A DNA stretch of 64,000 nucleotides, taken from Terfezia claveryi (Eukaryota; Ascomycota; Pezizomycetes; Pezizales; Pezizaceae). Made by a program: the position numbers and the translations under genes. Below the pieces are notes generated by a model that did not search any database, was not told the DNA's origin, and was given only the letters and a program-made list of their open reading frames with translations. The stretch spans positions 31,471 to 95,470 of the forward strand of contig WHUX01000198.1 of the NCBI GenBank assembly GCA_015179025.1, read 5' to 3'. Positions 11,345-22,350 of the stretch are shown one piece after another; the first letter of the stretch is position 1; every line of letters starts with the position of its first letter.

Positions 11345-12075
11345 TAGGAGTACCCTATGTGGGAGAGGAGATATTCCGGATTTGGCAGGAAAGCAATAAT
11401 AGAAATATTCAACCTGAGGGTGCAATAAGTACCTACAAGTACATAGGATCTCATGGTCTAATAACTAGGAGGACCTGATAAATGGGAGAGGAGATATCTC
11501 AGATTTAGCAAGAAAGTGATGATAGAAATATTTAGCTGGTAGGTGCAACAAGTACCTACAAGTACATAGGATCTCATGGTCTAATGATTAGGAGAACCCT
11601 ATCTAGTAGAGGAGATATTCTGGATTTAGCAGTAGCAACCCATGGGTGCATTAGGTACATACAAGTACATAGGATCTTATGGCCTAATAATTGGGAGGAC
11701 CCGATGAATGGGAGAGGAGATATCTCAGATTTGGCAAGAAAGCAATGATAGAAATATTTAGCTAGTAGGTGCAACAAGTACCCACAAGTACATGGGATCT
11801 CATGGTCTAATGATTAGGAGGACCCTATGTGGGAGAGGAGATATTCCGGATTTGGCAGGAAAGTAATGATAGAAATATTCAACTCAAGAGTGCAATAAGT
11901 ACCCATAAGTACATGGGATCTCATGGTCTAATGATTAGGAGGACCCTATGTGGGAGAGGAGATATTCCGGATTTGGCAGGAAAGTAATGATAGAAATATT
12001 CAACTCAAGAGTGCAATAAGTACCCACAAGTACATGGGATCTCATGGTCTAATAATTGGGACAAGCTACTGAATT
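11345..12075 (+). repeat. ~122-bp satellite array, copy 2
   Basis: Six units carry GAGGAGATATTCCGGATTTG, GCAGGAAAG and CACAAGTACATGGGATCTCA, spaced about 108-124 bp, with the same orientation and sequence family as 1640-2380. Some neighbouring units are nearly identical (11820-12050), which suggests recent unit duplication. Confidence 0.8.
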
Positions 12076-12292
12076 CAAGAAGAGATATCCAATAGGGCAG
12101 TAGCTGCAGAAGCAGCAATTTGAGAACTCTTACTAGAGCTAAAGATTATTTCATTATGATATGATTGCATGAATGATACTCCCTTAGCCTGCGTATCATT
12201 TAGCATGCTTATTAGATTGAAGCTAGCTTATTGAGATTAGTACACCAACTTACATAATTATTCAACCATCACTACTATTTGATGTAATTCTT

Positions 12293-12398
12293 TAGTCTCA
12301 TACCAAGCCTTTAGTTATTCATATAGCTTCACTTTTACTACTCGCTTTTACTACTTAGGCAAAGCTATATGAATGACTAAAGACTTGGTATGAGACTA
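12293..12398. mobile_element. 106-bp foldback element
   Basis: Inverted arms of about 38 bp: TAGTCTCATACCAAGCCTTT continuing AGTTATTCATATAGCTT, and the near-exact complement AAGCTATATGAATGACTAAA continuing GACTTGGTATGAGACTA. They enclose a ~30-nt spacer. A strong hairpin, MITE-like, with no coding capacity. Confidence 0.75.
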
Positions 12399-12539
12399 GT
12401 GATTCTTACCCTTCTTTCTTTTCTACTTCTCTCTCAATTATTACCAACCCCTTGCAATTAGCAACTATCTCCACTAGTACAATAGTACGTGTACTTTTAC
12501 TTAGGTAAACAAGAACTAACAAATTCTACTATTATATAG

Positions 12540-13785
12540 GTAATACCATCTCATCCGGTTTCTGGTCCTGCAGTTTCTAGTCCTGCAGTTTCTGGTCCTG
12601 CAGTTTCTAGTCCGGCAGTTTCTGGTCCTACAGTTTCTGGTCCTGCAGTTGCTGGTCCTGCCTATCTCAATCCTGGACAGTTTATACAAGAAATAGATTC
12701 CTTAACTATTGCCCAATTTTTACGTTAATTAGCAACAGATCCAGCAAATTCTTTCAATATTCATCCACATGTTGTTGCTTTTAGAAGTGAGGCTAGCAAG
12801 TAAAGCCATATCGCAAGACAGACAATACCTGCAATAGTAGCAGAATATACTGAATGTGATTGTATTCAAGCCCTTAAGGGATCGATAAGAGCTGCGGGAA
12901 CTATTGTGTGGATATCAGGAAGCCAATTTCATATTGGTGATAAGGGAGGAAGTGAGCTATGGCATGCATATATTGTGGTTTATTGTAATAGAGAAATTAT
13001 TATAATTGATCCTGAGTATCTTGGTGATGAAGGCAGGAAAAGAAGAGTTTATGAGTTCCAGGGGTTGGGTTTGGTGACAGTGCTCCTGCCGTACATATAT
13101 ACAAGCAAAAAAAAAGTTGTCACTGGTGTTACAACCGTCCTTTCCTAGCCAGGTTTGAGAGTCAGACGGGATTCCATCCGACTCTCGTTATTGTTGATTG
13201 ATATCGTTATTATCTCTGTTCCCGAGATAGGGGGTCTCGGGAACCTTATTCCTTCCGGTGGCCTTGGCCAGGAAGGAAGCCTGTATATATAGCTTGCTCT
13301 CTCCACCCTCTAGTTGGATTCCCATCCAACGTCTTGTATATCCAATTCAGGACCTTGCCTCTCCCAGTGCTTGTGCACCTCCCTTGTGCACCCCCCCTTG
13401 TCTCGTGAACCACTGTGCAGCACAGCTGCCTCCCTCCGACACACGCGGCAACTGCCTCCGCGTGTCTTGTGCCCCTTGCCCCCTGCCTCTCTCGCCCTCG
13501 CCCTTGCCCCCGTCCTAGCCTTTTCCCCTAGTCACACACGTAGTGTTCCTACGTGTGTGTTACCCTAGCCTTGCCCTTGCCCCGGCGTACCCCTTGGTCG
13601 CCTTGTCCCCAGAGCCCTCGTTACAACTGGGACAACTCGTGGCTGGGGAAGACCTATTGACCACGTTCGAATTGGAAGTACCGGGTTTGGAATGCCTGAG
13701 CAACTAAAGTGCACCGAAATGAGTGGCAGGTGGCTGGAAAACTTTGTGCAAGCAGGTTGTCCTATAGGTTGGTTTGATAATTAGG
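12540..13785 (+). pseudogene. Unknown gene relic with pentapeptide repeats, split by a solo LTR
   Basis: One reading frame runs from a run of 15-bp repeats (12552-12660, encoding about eight Val-Ser-Gly/Ser-Pro-Ala units) through SFNIHPHVVAFRSEASK and LWHAYIVVYCNREIIIIDPE. It then crosses the solo LTR at 13127-13625, once the LTR and one target duplication are ignored, and continues to GRWLENFVQAGCPIGWFDN-stop at about 13784. It contains two in-frame TAA codons before the insertion. His in WHAY and Asp in IIDP are spaced as in some papain-fold hydrolases, but I do not recognise a family. No start codon is clear upstream of the repeats. Confidence 0.5.
13127..13625 (+). mobile_element. Solo LTR (499 bp) with ACTGG target duplication
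   Basis: Starts TGTTACAACCGTCC and ends CCCTCGTTACA, flanked on both sides by ACTGG (13122-13126 and 13626-13630). Segments such as TTGTGCACC and TTGTCTCG and the layout (hairpin GAGAGTC..GACTCTC, CTATATATA-like promoter, C-rich end) resemble the LTRs of Ty3/gypsy element 2, so it is a related family. It is left by LTR-LTR recombination and sits inside the relic gene 12540-13785. Confidence 0.9.
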
Positions 13786-13789
13786 AGGA

Positions 13790-14700
13790 GGTGAAGATGA
13801 AGTAAGAGATGGATGTGAGGCTGTATATAGAGCATGTATAACAAGAATGTTATGAATAGTTTATAGATATGATATATATAATACCTGTAAAAGGAATGAT
13901 AAGTTCTGATATGAATAAAAACAGGGGAGTTGTATTTTGCTGCTCCTCGTGAGCTGAATTCAACTGCATGGGAGCTAAGTTGAGCAGCTCGTGTAACCCA
14001 TATTGAGCTGAAAGGCAGCTGAATTTTGAGGGTCAGTGGAGCAAATTACAGTAATCTCGAGATAGAGAATTTGGCATTACTTAGACAATTATGCATTAGG
14101 AAAGTCAAGATACTCAGCTTTATATGGCAGATGTATACTTAGTATCCTAATCACATGATCAAATGATACCACACTAGAGTGAACTTAGGGACTAGTATAG
14201 TATAGTTTGCTCATATGACTTCTAAATTGGGCAATATACGGACAGTATTATATCATACTAAGTGGGATAAACTTCACCAGACTACACTCCTCTATCCTGC
14301 ATCTCCAATCGGTACCAAAACTCTACTTGATCAATTGTTTATTATTCTGACTACTTTCTAGTAAACAATATAAGTCAAGATTTATGCATACAATAGTACT
14401 GGATAAAATGAAACTATACCTACATATATAGGGTATACTTTCATATATGCATATAATAGTTCTATATCAACAGAAATTAAAGAAAATACTCTCAAATCTT
14501 TTTTTTTTTGGGGGGCCTAATATAGAAGTTGAAAATATACAAAAAAAGAACTATACCTACAAACCTCTCTAAGAAACTCACTTACAATTTAATTCCTTTA
14601 ACACATATATCCAAACATTTATCCTACCCTTCCTAACTCTAAGAATCCTCAATTTCCTCATCAAATACCTCTAAATCATAATTGTCCCCACTTCCATCCC
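13790..14700. other. AT-rich intergenic DNA with dispersed repeat at 14390-14510
   Basis: No gene is seen. Repeated AGCTGAATT-type words lie near 13950-14040. The block 14390-14510 is the reverse complement of 1060-1180. A T-run followed by GGGGGG is at 14501-14516. Confidence 0.5.
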
Positions 14701-14708
14701 ATCAAGTA

Positions 14709-17380
14709 TTAGAATTTCCTCACTTTCCAACTCTTTATGATAAAAAAAGAAGCCTCCTGAAATGCTTCCTTCTTCAAACCAACAAACTCTGCAAATCTCT
14801 TCATTAATTCTATTACCAATTTCCTTCTAATATCAGTAACCCATTCCTTTGCTTGTACATCATCACTACTAAACAAAATACTCAACTCCTTATTGATTGA
14901 AATTCCTTCCCATCTACATCTGCCTACCAACGCATTGCTGATGGCACAAGTGGTAGACAGGCCAAGTTTAGGAAGTAGCACATCAACTTGACCTCTATAT
15001 ATACCTACAGTCCTTCCAGATGCTTGCTTGTAAGGGGGAGCAAAGTCTCTGTGATAACCAGAAAGTTGTGACCAAGTCTCTACTCCAGGCATATCTAAAG
15101 TCTCATGATCTTTGGCAATTCTAGTAAACAATAGATATACCACCCGGCGAGGAAAATTGCCACTGGCTGTAGACCCATAGATTATTTCACCCCTAGTCAA
15201 CCTTATTCCACCTCTAGGGCATGGGGTTGGTTCTGGCTTTCCCTATTCCAGAGCATCCTCAGGGAGATAAATCCCGTTAATATTAGTATTCCCTATTTGT
15301 GCTCCTCTTGCTATTCCCCTATCCAAGACTTGCTCCCATCAGGCATATAAATGCTTATGCATTCCTTTAATTACAATTGTGCATCTATCCGCTTCCTCAT
15401 CATTTAGGCTCATGCTTCCTTATACTAGAGGAACCGGTATTTTCCCTTGATAGTAAAAATAATCCACATTGCAGTCTAGGTACAGAAACCCAGTTGATTC
15501 CCCCTTCTATACATCTTTGGTATAATATGGTACAGAAATTAGCCAGTAGTTGTTGTCAGGCTTAGCAGCTACTGTCAGAGCATAATATATGGGATCCATC
15601 AGCACAGCCTATTATATTAAAGTATAATACATGTTCCTTAGCTACCTCCATCTAGAATTCCCATCCCCTCTAGGAAATAATACAAGTTATAGGCATTAAA
15701 TTCTGATTTGACTACTGTCATAACTTCTGGATCTTTGGTAAGATAATCAAATATCCTAGCAATTATGACTGTACTCTTCTGTTGGAATTCTTGCCATGCT
15801 GCTGTACTAGCAAATCAGGAGAATATTGCTTGTGGATCGACTAGAAATTCGAAGTGGTTTGGAGGCCAAATCGATTATGGCAGAGAGATGGTGGATGGAT
15901 TCTTTGCGGGCATTAACATGAAACCAGGCCCAATATTTTACTTGAATTTTAGTAAACTGGGAAGCAGATATTTCCACTGTACCAATATAACTATGGGAAT
16001 AAACAAAATTCAATTAGTATCCAAAGCTATAAAAGAGAAAGCTTTACTTACTTAAGTCAGCTAACCAGTTGCTGTTTTGTAATGCCTCCTTTGGAGTTCA
16101 ACAACTTGAAACCTCTAGATGCTAGATAGCAGAGGTGGTTGAAGCAAAGTCCTTAAGTCTAGACCTCTTACTCTTTCCAACATTTTCCAACTCTTGCTAT
16201 ATACTATCTCACTAGGCAATTTGTCTATTTCTCCAGCCAATACTTTTGCAAATGTATACATTGGCAATCTTTAGATGCCACATCAGATAATAGCAGGTCT
16301 TGCATATTTGTTCTTTTCTCTTTTTCTACCAGCAACTCTTCCTCTCCTGCTCCGCCACCCCCCCCCCCTACCTGCTCCACAATAGTTTCTAATATTTCTC
16401 CACTTCCTTCATCATCAGTTTCTGTAATTCTTTGTTCCAACTCCATATCATTACCATGGATACTGCCTTCAGAATCTGGGAATCTGTCACCTAATCTCCT
16501 GAAATTTCTGCTATGCCTTGCCGTTCCATGTCCAGAATGTTTGATATCTGTTGATCATTCTCATATGCAGTACCTTAGTAGGAGCTCTAGTAGCTGATAC
16601 TTGAATCTGAATAAAAGGATTTGATCTAGGATCAGAGGGGTAGGCAGAGAGTAGTAAATTACTGATAGGGAAATCCAATAATCTACACATACTGGGAACT
16701 TGTGGATACTGTTGAAGAGGAGTGGAATTTTGATTTTGCGGAGGAGAAAAAGGCCCAGAAGAAGGTAGAAAACTAGCTAATCCTATATATACAACTGTAA
16801 TATTAGTACTAATAGATAAGATTAGGTAGGACTAAAAAGAAAACTTGATACATACTGATGATTATAAATAGCTTTGGCATATTTTGCCTATCTTGATAGC
16901 TGAGTTGTAGAGAAGTAATATCAACAAGCAATAGTTTTTGACTACTGGCATGACCACTCTTAGATCTAGCTACTCTAGAATTAATACATTCCTGTAAAAG
17001 ATCCTTCACCTCTCCTACCGGTACCAAATTAGAGAGCTGAAACAATGCAGCCTACAGACTGTAGGCTACCTTTATAGGCAGGATATTTTCTAAAACCTTG
17101 TCTGCCGGATAACTCCAATTTCCATAAATCAATTCAGTATAGGATCTAATTCTTTTCTGTATAGACCTTTTCTTCTTTTCTAGGATTGGCTCAATAAATT
17201 CAGTGAACCCAATAGCTTTCTTGAATTCCTCCAATGTGTAGAACTATTCTTTCCATAGATCATTTTCCAACAATAATGCTCAGCCTTTCTCAGTTAAATC
17301 CATGAGCTGCTCATCTATTTCCACATTAGTAGTTAGGAGATTATATAGGTATTCCAATTTCTCCAAAAGTGCCATAGAAA
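14709..17380 (-). pseudogene. Relic of a gene resembling a 2-oxoglutarate/Fe(II) dioxygenase (PhyH-like)
   Basis: The best-preserved part (15600-14709, one frame with several stops) reads GFLYLDCNVDYFYYQGK, CTIVIKGMHKHLYA, then CPRGGIRLTRGEIIYGST and RRVVYLLF. This follows the PhyH-type order: metal-binding HxD, a PGSH-like turn, distal His and 2-oxoglutarate-binding Arg. Both expected His positions are Tyr here (TAC near 15481, TAT near 15178), each explained by CAY to TAY. Stops at GTA-TAA, GCC-TGA and GAA-TAG fit transitions. An upstream frame has FDYLTKDPEVMTVVKSEF (about 15760-15640). Weaker frames at 16225-16446, 16809-17045 and 17052-17234 (EFIEPILEKKKRSIQKRI) are probably N-terminal exons. 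Function is inferred from motif order only. Confidence 0.4.
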
Positions 17381-17504
17381 ACAATGATAGCTAAAGTATT
17401 AGCATCACTAGCATCACCAGCATCAACAGAAGGCTGTTGAGTATAGTTGATGATTAGGCTAAAAGGGATCATTTTAATAGTATATGGATAATAGATATAA
17501 AGTA

Positions 17505-19310
17505 GCTACCCTTACAAGCCTACTAGTGAGTAGCCACCATCTAGTGCACACCCCTGCAATAGCGTCTGTAGCTATAACTCATGATATATCAGGAGCCTAG
17601 TGATTCTGGCTAAATGCATATCTATAGAAACGAGTACGCTTTACAATGTGGTTATGCTCATATCCCACCAAAATTAAGTAAAGACCCAATATCCTCCCCT
17701 TCCAATATGGCCTCCCTGAAGACCCACCCCCACCCCCTCAACTACCCGTATAGGCCAAGTACCCAGTGGGTGAGCCAATGACAACTAGAAGGTTATTTGC
17801 TGGTATCTATATTCATTTCAAAACAGCCTCTAGGTCAGCAGCCTTGAATATGATGGAATGGTATGCAATTAAAAAAAACCCAAAATAAGCTATTTTAAGA
17901 ATTTACTAAATTTGCTCTTTCTATGCTATCCTGGACCCTAGTCTTTCCCTCTTCTATAACCACTACTCCGCAGCATTGTCAATTTCTACGGAGAGGCCTC
18001 TAATAGCTCTAAAAGCTCCAATACTCCCTCTTTGGCCTTCATGGGTTGCTTGTAATTGGGGGTTTCTAAGGTTATTGCAACCCCCTCATTTTAACTATTT
18101 GTTCCCCATTATCGATATTTCCCAATATCTAAGTACCCACCAGTAGGTGAGCATAGTTTGATTAATCGAGCATTAGTCTAACGTCAGTCTGATGTGCCTG
18201 ACCGACTATCTAGCTAGTATCCACTATAGCGTCCTTGTTTCAACCAGACTATATAGGGAGCTCCCAATCTTGCGTCCAACCTAGTGTCTAGCCTAGTGCC
18301 AACCTATATACTGAGCATTTAACTCAGTGCTCTACCAACTGTTCTGCGTTGGTATTGGTAATGCTTTAGTACCCTCGTAGAGGTCTCTAATACTAGTAGT
18401 TCTGGAACTCCAATACCCCCCCCTAATTCGAGGCTCCAATAGCCACTTTTATTACCTTTCTCGAGGCATTTTTAAAGCTCTGGAGGAGAGTTCCGATCAG
18501 GCAGATCTAGGAATGAGACTAGATCTAAGAGGGCATAAATAAGGTGTATTTGATTAATTGGATAATAGCTCTCGGAATTGCTTATTTGGGAGATTAGTAC
18601 CCTAAATTGAAGCCATTGTTACTATTTTGCACGCTCAACCTTCAGTGATAGAAGTAGATGCTAGGCATAGGTCTCCTAGTTGTTATAGGCCTATTTGTAC
18701 AATATTTGGTATATAGGTAGAGAGAGTAGCTGTTAGGAGGATAGTTCTTAAAGGGAGGTAGTATTGGAGCTATTGGAGCTTTTAGATCGATTGAAGACCT
18801 CTCCGTAGTGATTGAGAATGCTGTAGAGGGGCAGGTTGTAGAATGGGAAGGTGGAGAGTTCAGACTAACATATATAAAGTAAGTTAGTTAATTCTGAAAA
18901 TAGTTTATTTTGTAGCGCTGTTGTAGATTGTATAAATTTTGATCATATTGGTGGCTGCTGCCTTAGAGGCTGTTATAACATAAATATAGATACCAGAAAA
19001 TGGCCTTCTAGTCGTCATAGGCTCACCCGCTGGGTACCTGGCCTATACGAGTGGTTGAGAGGGTGGGGGTGGGTCTTTGGGAAGGTCATGTTGGAAAGGG
19101 GAATATTGGGTCTTCAGTTGATCTTGGTGGGATGTGAGCATAACCATGTTGTAGAGCATACTCATTTTCATAGATATGTATTTAGTCAGAATCACTATGC
19201 TCATGATATCACATGAGTTGTAGCTGAAGATGCTGTTGCAGGGGGTTTTACAGGAGTGTGTACTAGATGGTGGCTGCTTACTAGTAGGCTTGCAAGGGTA
19301 TATACTGTGT
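17505..19310. mobile_element. Element with ~550-bp terminal inverted repeats (copy A)
   Basis: 17505-18050 and 18740-19310 are inverted copies: the outer end carries CCCTTACAAGCCTACTAGTG against CCCTTGCAAGCCTACTAGTA, and inner blocks include CTACGGAGAGGCCTCTAATA. Shared words (AGCCACCATCTAGTGCACAC, GGTGAGCCAATGACAACTAG) extend over most of both arms. No transposase frame is visible in the ~700-bp centre. A related element lies at 51334-52772. Long arms suggest a foldback or Mutator-like non-autonomous element; superfamily is unknown. Confidence 0.75.
18300..18362 (-). other. tRNA-like fossil (5' half)
   Basis: On the minus strand, CAGTTGGTAGAGCACTGAG resembles a tRNA D-arm/A-box. It is followed by a 6-bp anticodon-type stem ACTGAG/CTCAGT around a 7-nt loop. 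No convincing T-arm (GGTTCGA) follows, so this is at most a tRNA-derived fragment or SINE head, not a functional tRNA. Confidence 0.3.
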
Positions 19311-19625
19311 TAGCACTAAGACATCTACTTAAATAGAATATTAAGGATGAAATAACTATATTAGATAGTTGTTTTCTGTAGGTAGAATAGTATAGATAAT
19401 ATAGGAAGTTGGGAACAGGTAAGTAGTGGTGGCTAATAATTCAGATGACGTTAAAAGATTAAAAGGAGGGGGTAAAACTTAGAATGCTTACTCATCCTAT
19501 TAGGATAACATAATCGAAAAATAAGCTAGCAGTAGTTAATTCTAAAACTACATAATAGTTACTGCAGTTATATAATATCTAGGCACTGCCTTGGCAACTT
19601 GGCCTTCACAGTGATTGGCCAGTGT

Positions 19626-19728
19626 CATCACACAACTTTCATGCAACTTAGAACTCATTACCGTATTCGAGAGTATAGTAATGAGTACTATGGTAACAAG
19701 TACTAGTTTGCATGAAAGTTGCGTGATA
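19626..19728. mobile_element. 103-bp MITE
   Basis: Inverted termini ATCACACAACTTTCATGCAA and TTGCATGAAAGTTGCGTGAT surround a ~60-bp core that is itself partly palindromic. Terminal TA on one side and CA on the other may be a TA duplication, as in Tc1/Fot1-type MITEs. Confidence 0.65.
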
Positions 19729-19789
19729 CAACCATTGCCTAGCCAAATACCTAGCGAACAGCTAAATACTTAGCCAATAGCCAAATACT

Positions 19790-20280
19790 TACCCTATTAA
19801 ATAGTTAAATAGGTATTGGAGTGTTTTACCTAGCTGGCCAACCCATACATTAGGGTGTTTTGCCTAGCTAGCTAACTCATATATTGGAGTATTTTGCCTA
19901 GCTAGCCAACTCATATATTGGAGTGTTTTGCCTAGCTGGTGATATCATATATTGAGGTGTTTTACCAAGTCATATAGTGGGGTGTTTTGCCTAGCTAGCA
20001 AACTCATATATTAGAGTATTTTACCTAGCTGGCCAACTCATATATTATGGTGTTTTGCCTTGCTAGCTAACTTATATATTGGGGTCATTTGCCTAGCTGG
20101 CCAACTCATATATTGGGGTGTTTTGCCAACTCATATATTGGGGTGTTTTACCTGGCTGGCCAACTCATATATAGGGGCATTTTACCTTGCTGGTGAACTC
20201 ATATATAGAGGTGTTTTGCCAAGCTCATGAACTCACATACATAGGTATTTTGCATAGCTCACAAACTCATATATACAGAG
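19790..20280 (+). repeat. 34-bp satellite array (copy 2)
   Basis: About fourteen units of AACTCATATATTGGGGTGTT then TTGCCTAGCTGGCC. This is the same repeat as 425-990 in opposite orientation. It directly abuts the 57-bp array and shares the core CTCATATATT...TGTTTTGCC...AGCTAGC with it, so the two repeats are probably derived from one another. Confidence 0.85.
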
Positions 20281-20285
20281 TTACC

Positions 20286-22116
20286 TTAATATTCTGTTGT
20301 TTTTCCAGTAATTATTCCTTGCCTTGCAGCTAGTGAGTTTCCCATATATTCAGTTGTTTTGCCAGCAATTATCCCTTGCACTGCAGCTAGTGGGTTTCTC
20401 ATATATTCACCATTTTTCTCAGGGATTATCCCTTGCCCTGCAGTTAGCGAGTTTCTCATATATTCACCTGTTTTACTACCGATTATCCCTTGTTCTGCAG
20501 TTAGCGAGTTTCTGATATATTTACCTGTTTTCCCAGCGATTATCCCTTGCCCTGCAGCTAGGGAGTTACCCTGATTTTCTATTGTTTTCTTAGTGATAAT
20601 CCCTTGCCCGGCAGCTAGGGAGTTACCCTGATATTCTGTGGTTTTTCTAGTGATTATCCCTTGCCCTGCAGCTAGTGAGTTTCTCATATATTCACCTTTT
20701 TTCTCAGGGATTATCCCTTGACCTGCAGCTAGCGAGTTTCTCATATATTCACCTGTTTTGCCACCGATTGTCCCTTGCCCTGCAGTTAGCAAGTTTCTCA
20801 TATATTCACCTGTTTTCCCAGCAATTATCCCTTGCCCTGCAGCTAGGGAATTACCTTGATATTCTGTTGTTTTCCCAGCGATTATCCCTTGCCCTGCAGG
20901 TAGGGAGTTACCCTGATATTTTGTTGTTTTCCTAGTGATTATCCCTTGCCCTTCAGCTAGCAAGTTTCTCATATATTCAGCTGATTTACCTTGCCCGGCA
21001 GCTAGCGAGTTATCCTGATATTCTGTTGTTTGCCAGCGATTATCCCTTGCCTTACAGCTAGTGAGTTTCTCATATATTCACCTATTTTGCCTTACTCGGC
21101 AGCTAGTGAGTTTCTCATATATTCACCTGTTTTGCCTTGCCTTGCAGCTAGCAAGTTTCTCATATATTCATCTGTTTTGCCTTGCCCGGCAGCTAGTGAG
21201 TTACCGTGATATTCTGTTGTTTTGCCAGTGATTATCCCTTGCCCTACAGCTAGCGAGTTTCTTATATATTCAGCTGATTTCCCAGTGATTATACCTTGCC
21301 CGGCTGCTAGCGAGTTTCTCATATATTCACCTGTTTTCCCAGTGATTATCCCTTGACCTGCAGCTAGCGAGTTTCTTATATATTCATCTGTTTTGCCACC
21401 GATTGTCCCTTGCCCTGCAGTTAGCAAGTTTCTCATATATTCACCTGTTTTCCCAGCAATTATCCCTTGCCCTGCAGCTAGGGAATTACCTTGATATTCT
21501 GTTGTTTTCCCAGCGATTATCCCTTGCCCTGCAGGTAGGGAGTTACCCTGATATTTTGTTGTTTTCCTAGTGATTATCCCTTGCCCTCCAGCTAGCAAGT
21601 TTCTCATATATTCAGCTGATTTACCTTGCCCGGCAGCTAGCGAGTTATCCTGATATTCTGTTGTTTGCCAGCGATTATCCCTTGCCTTACAGCTAGTGAG
21701 TTTCTCATATATTCACCTATTTTGCCTTACTCGGCAGCTAGTGAGTTTCTCATATATTCACCTGTTTTGCCTTGCCTTGCAGCTAGCAAGTTTCTCATAT
21801 ATTCATCTGTTTTGCCTTGCCCGGCAGCTAGTGAGTTACCGTGATATTCTGTTGTTTTGCCAGTGATTATCCCTTGCCCTACAGCTAGCGAGTTTCTTAC
21901 ATATTCAGCTGATTTCCCAGTGATTATACCTTGTCCGGCTGCTAGCGAGTTTCTCATATATTTACCTGTTTTTCCAGTGATTATCCCTTGATCTGCAGCT
22001 AGCGAGTTTCTCATATATTCACCTGTTTTCCCAGTGATTATCCCTTGCTCTGCAGCTAGCGAGTTACCCTAATATTCTATTGTTTTTTTGCCAGCAATTA
22101 TTCCTTAACCTGCATC
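20286..22116 (-). repeat. 57-bp satellite, segment 1
   Basis: Units of 57 bp (also shortened 39-45 bp variants) read CTCATATATTCACCTGTTTT, GCCAGCGATTATCCCTTG and CCCTGCAGCTAGCGAGTTT. Because 57 is divisible by three, the minus strand reads as 19-residue repeats (GEYMRNSLAAGQGIIAGKT type) for hundreds of codons. A ~635-bp higher-order duplication is visible: 20286-20972 against 21092-21607, and 21092-21400 against 21727-22014. No start or other gene context supports real translation. The hAT element interrupts it at 22117. Confidence 0.9.
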
Positions 22117-22350
22117 TAGGCCTGGGCAGGAGATGAGACGTCTCAAGACACTTAGGCCAAAGTCTTGAGACAGTCTCGAGACTTTGTATGAAAATTTTTC
22201 AGTGGCTGCAAAAGTTTATTGGTTGTGGAAATCCAAGTTCAAGTACTATTTTATATTCTGGTTGAACTATTTTAGTGTTATTCTCGCTACTAGAGGCAGG
22301 TAACTTAAAGTTCTCCTTCTTCTCTGCTCTATCTACACATTCCTTAACTA

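Noticed and set aside
13258..13568. Pro/Cys/Leu-rich ORFs
   Set aside because: They lie wholly inside the solo LTR 13127-13625 and reflect its C-rich sequence.
14709..15600. TET/JBP-type DNA dioxygenase
   Set aside because: Motif order fits PhyH-like enzymes better and I see no TET/JBP-specific signature, so the narrower name is not supported.
18300..18362. Functional tRNA gene
   Set aside because: No T-arm or acceptor stem can be drawn; kept only as a fossil fragment.
20286..22014. CRISPR-like array
   Set aside because: Units are contiguous satellite repeats with no unique spacers, and the organism is eukaryotic by introns and retroelements.
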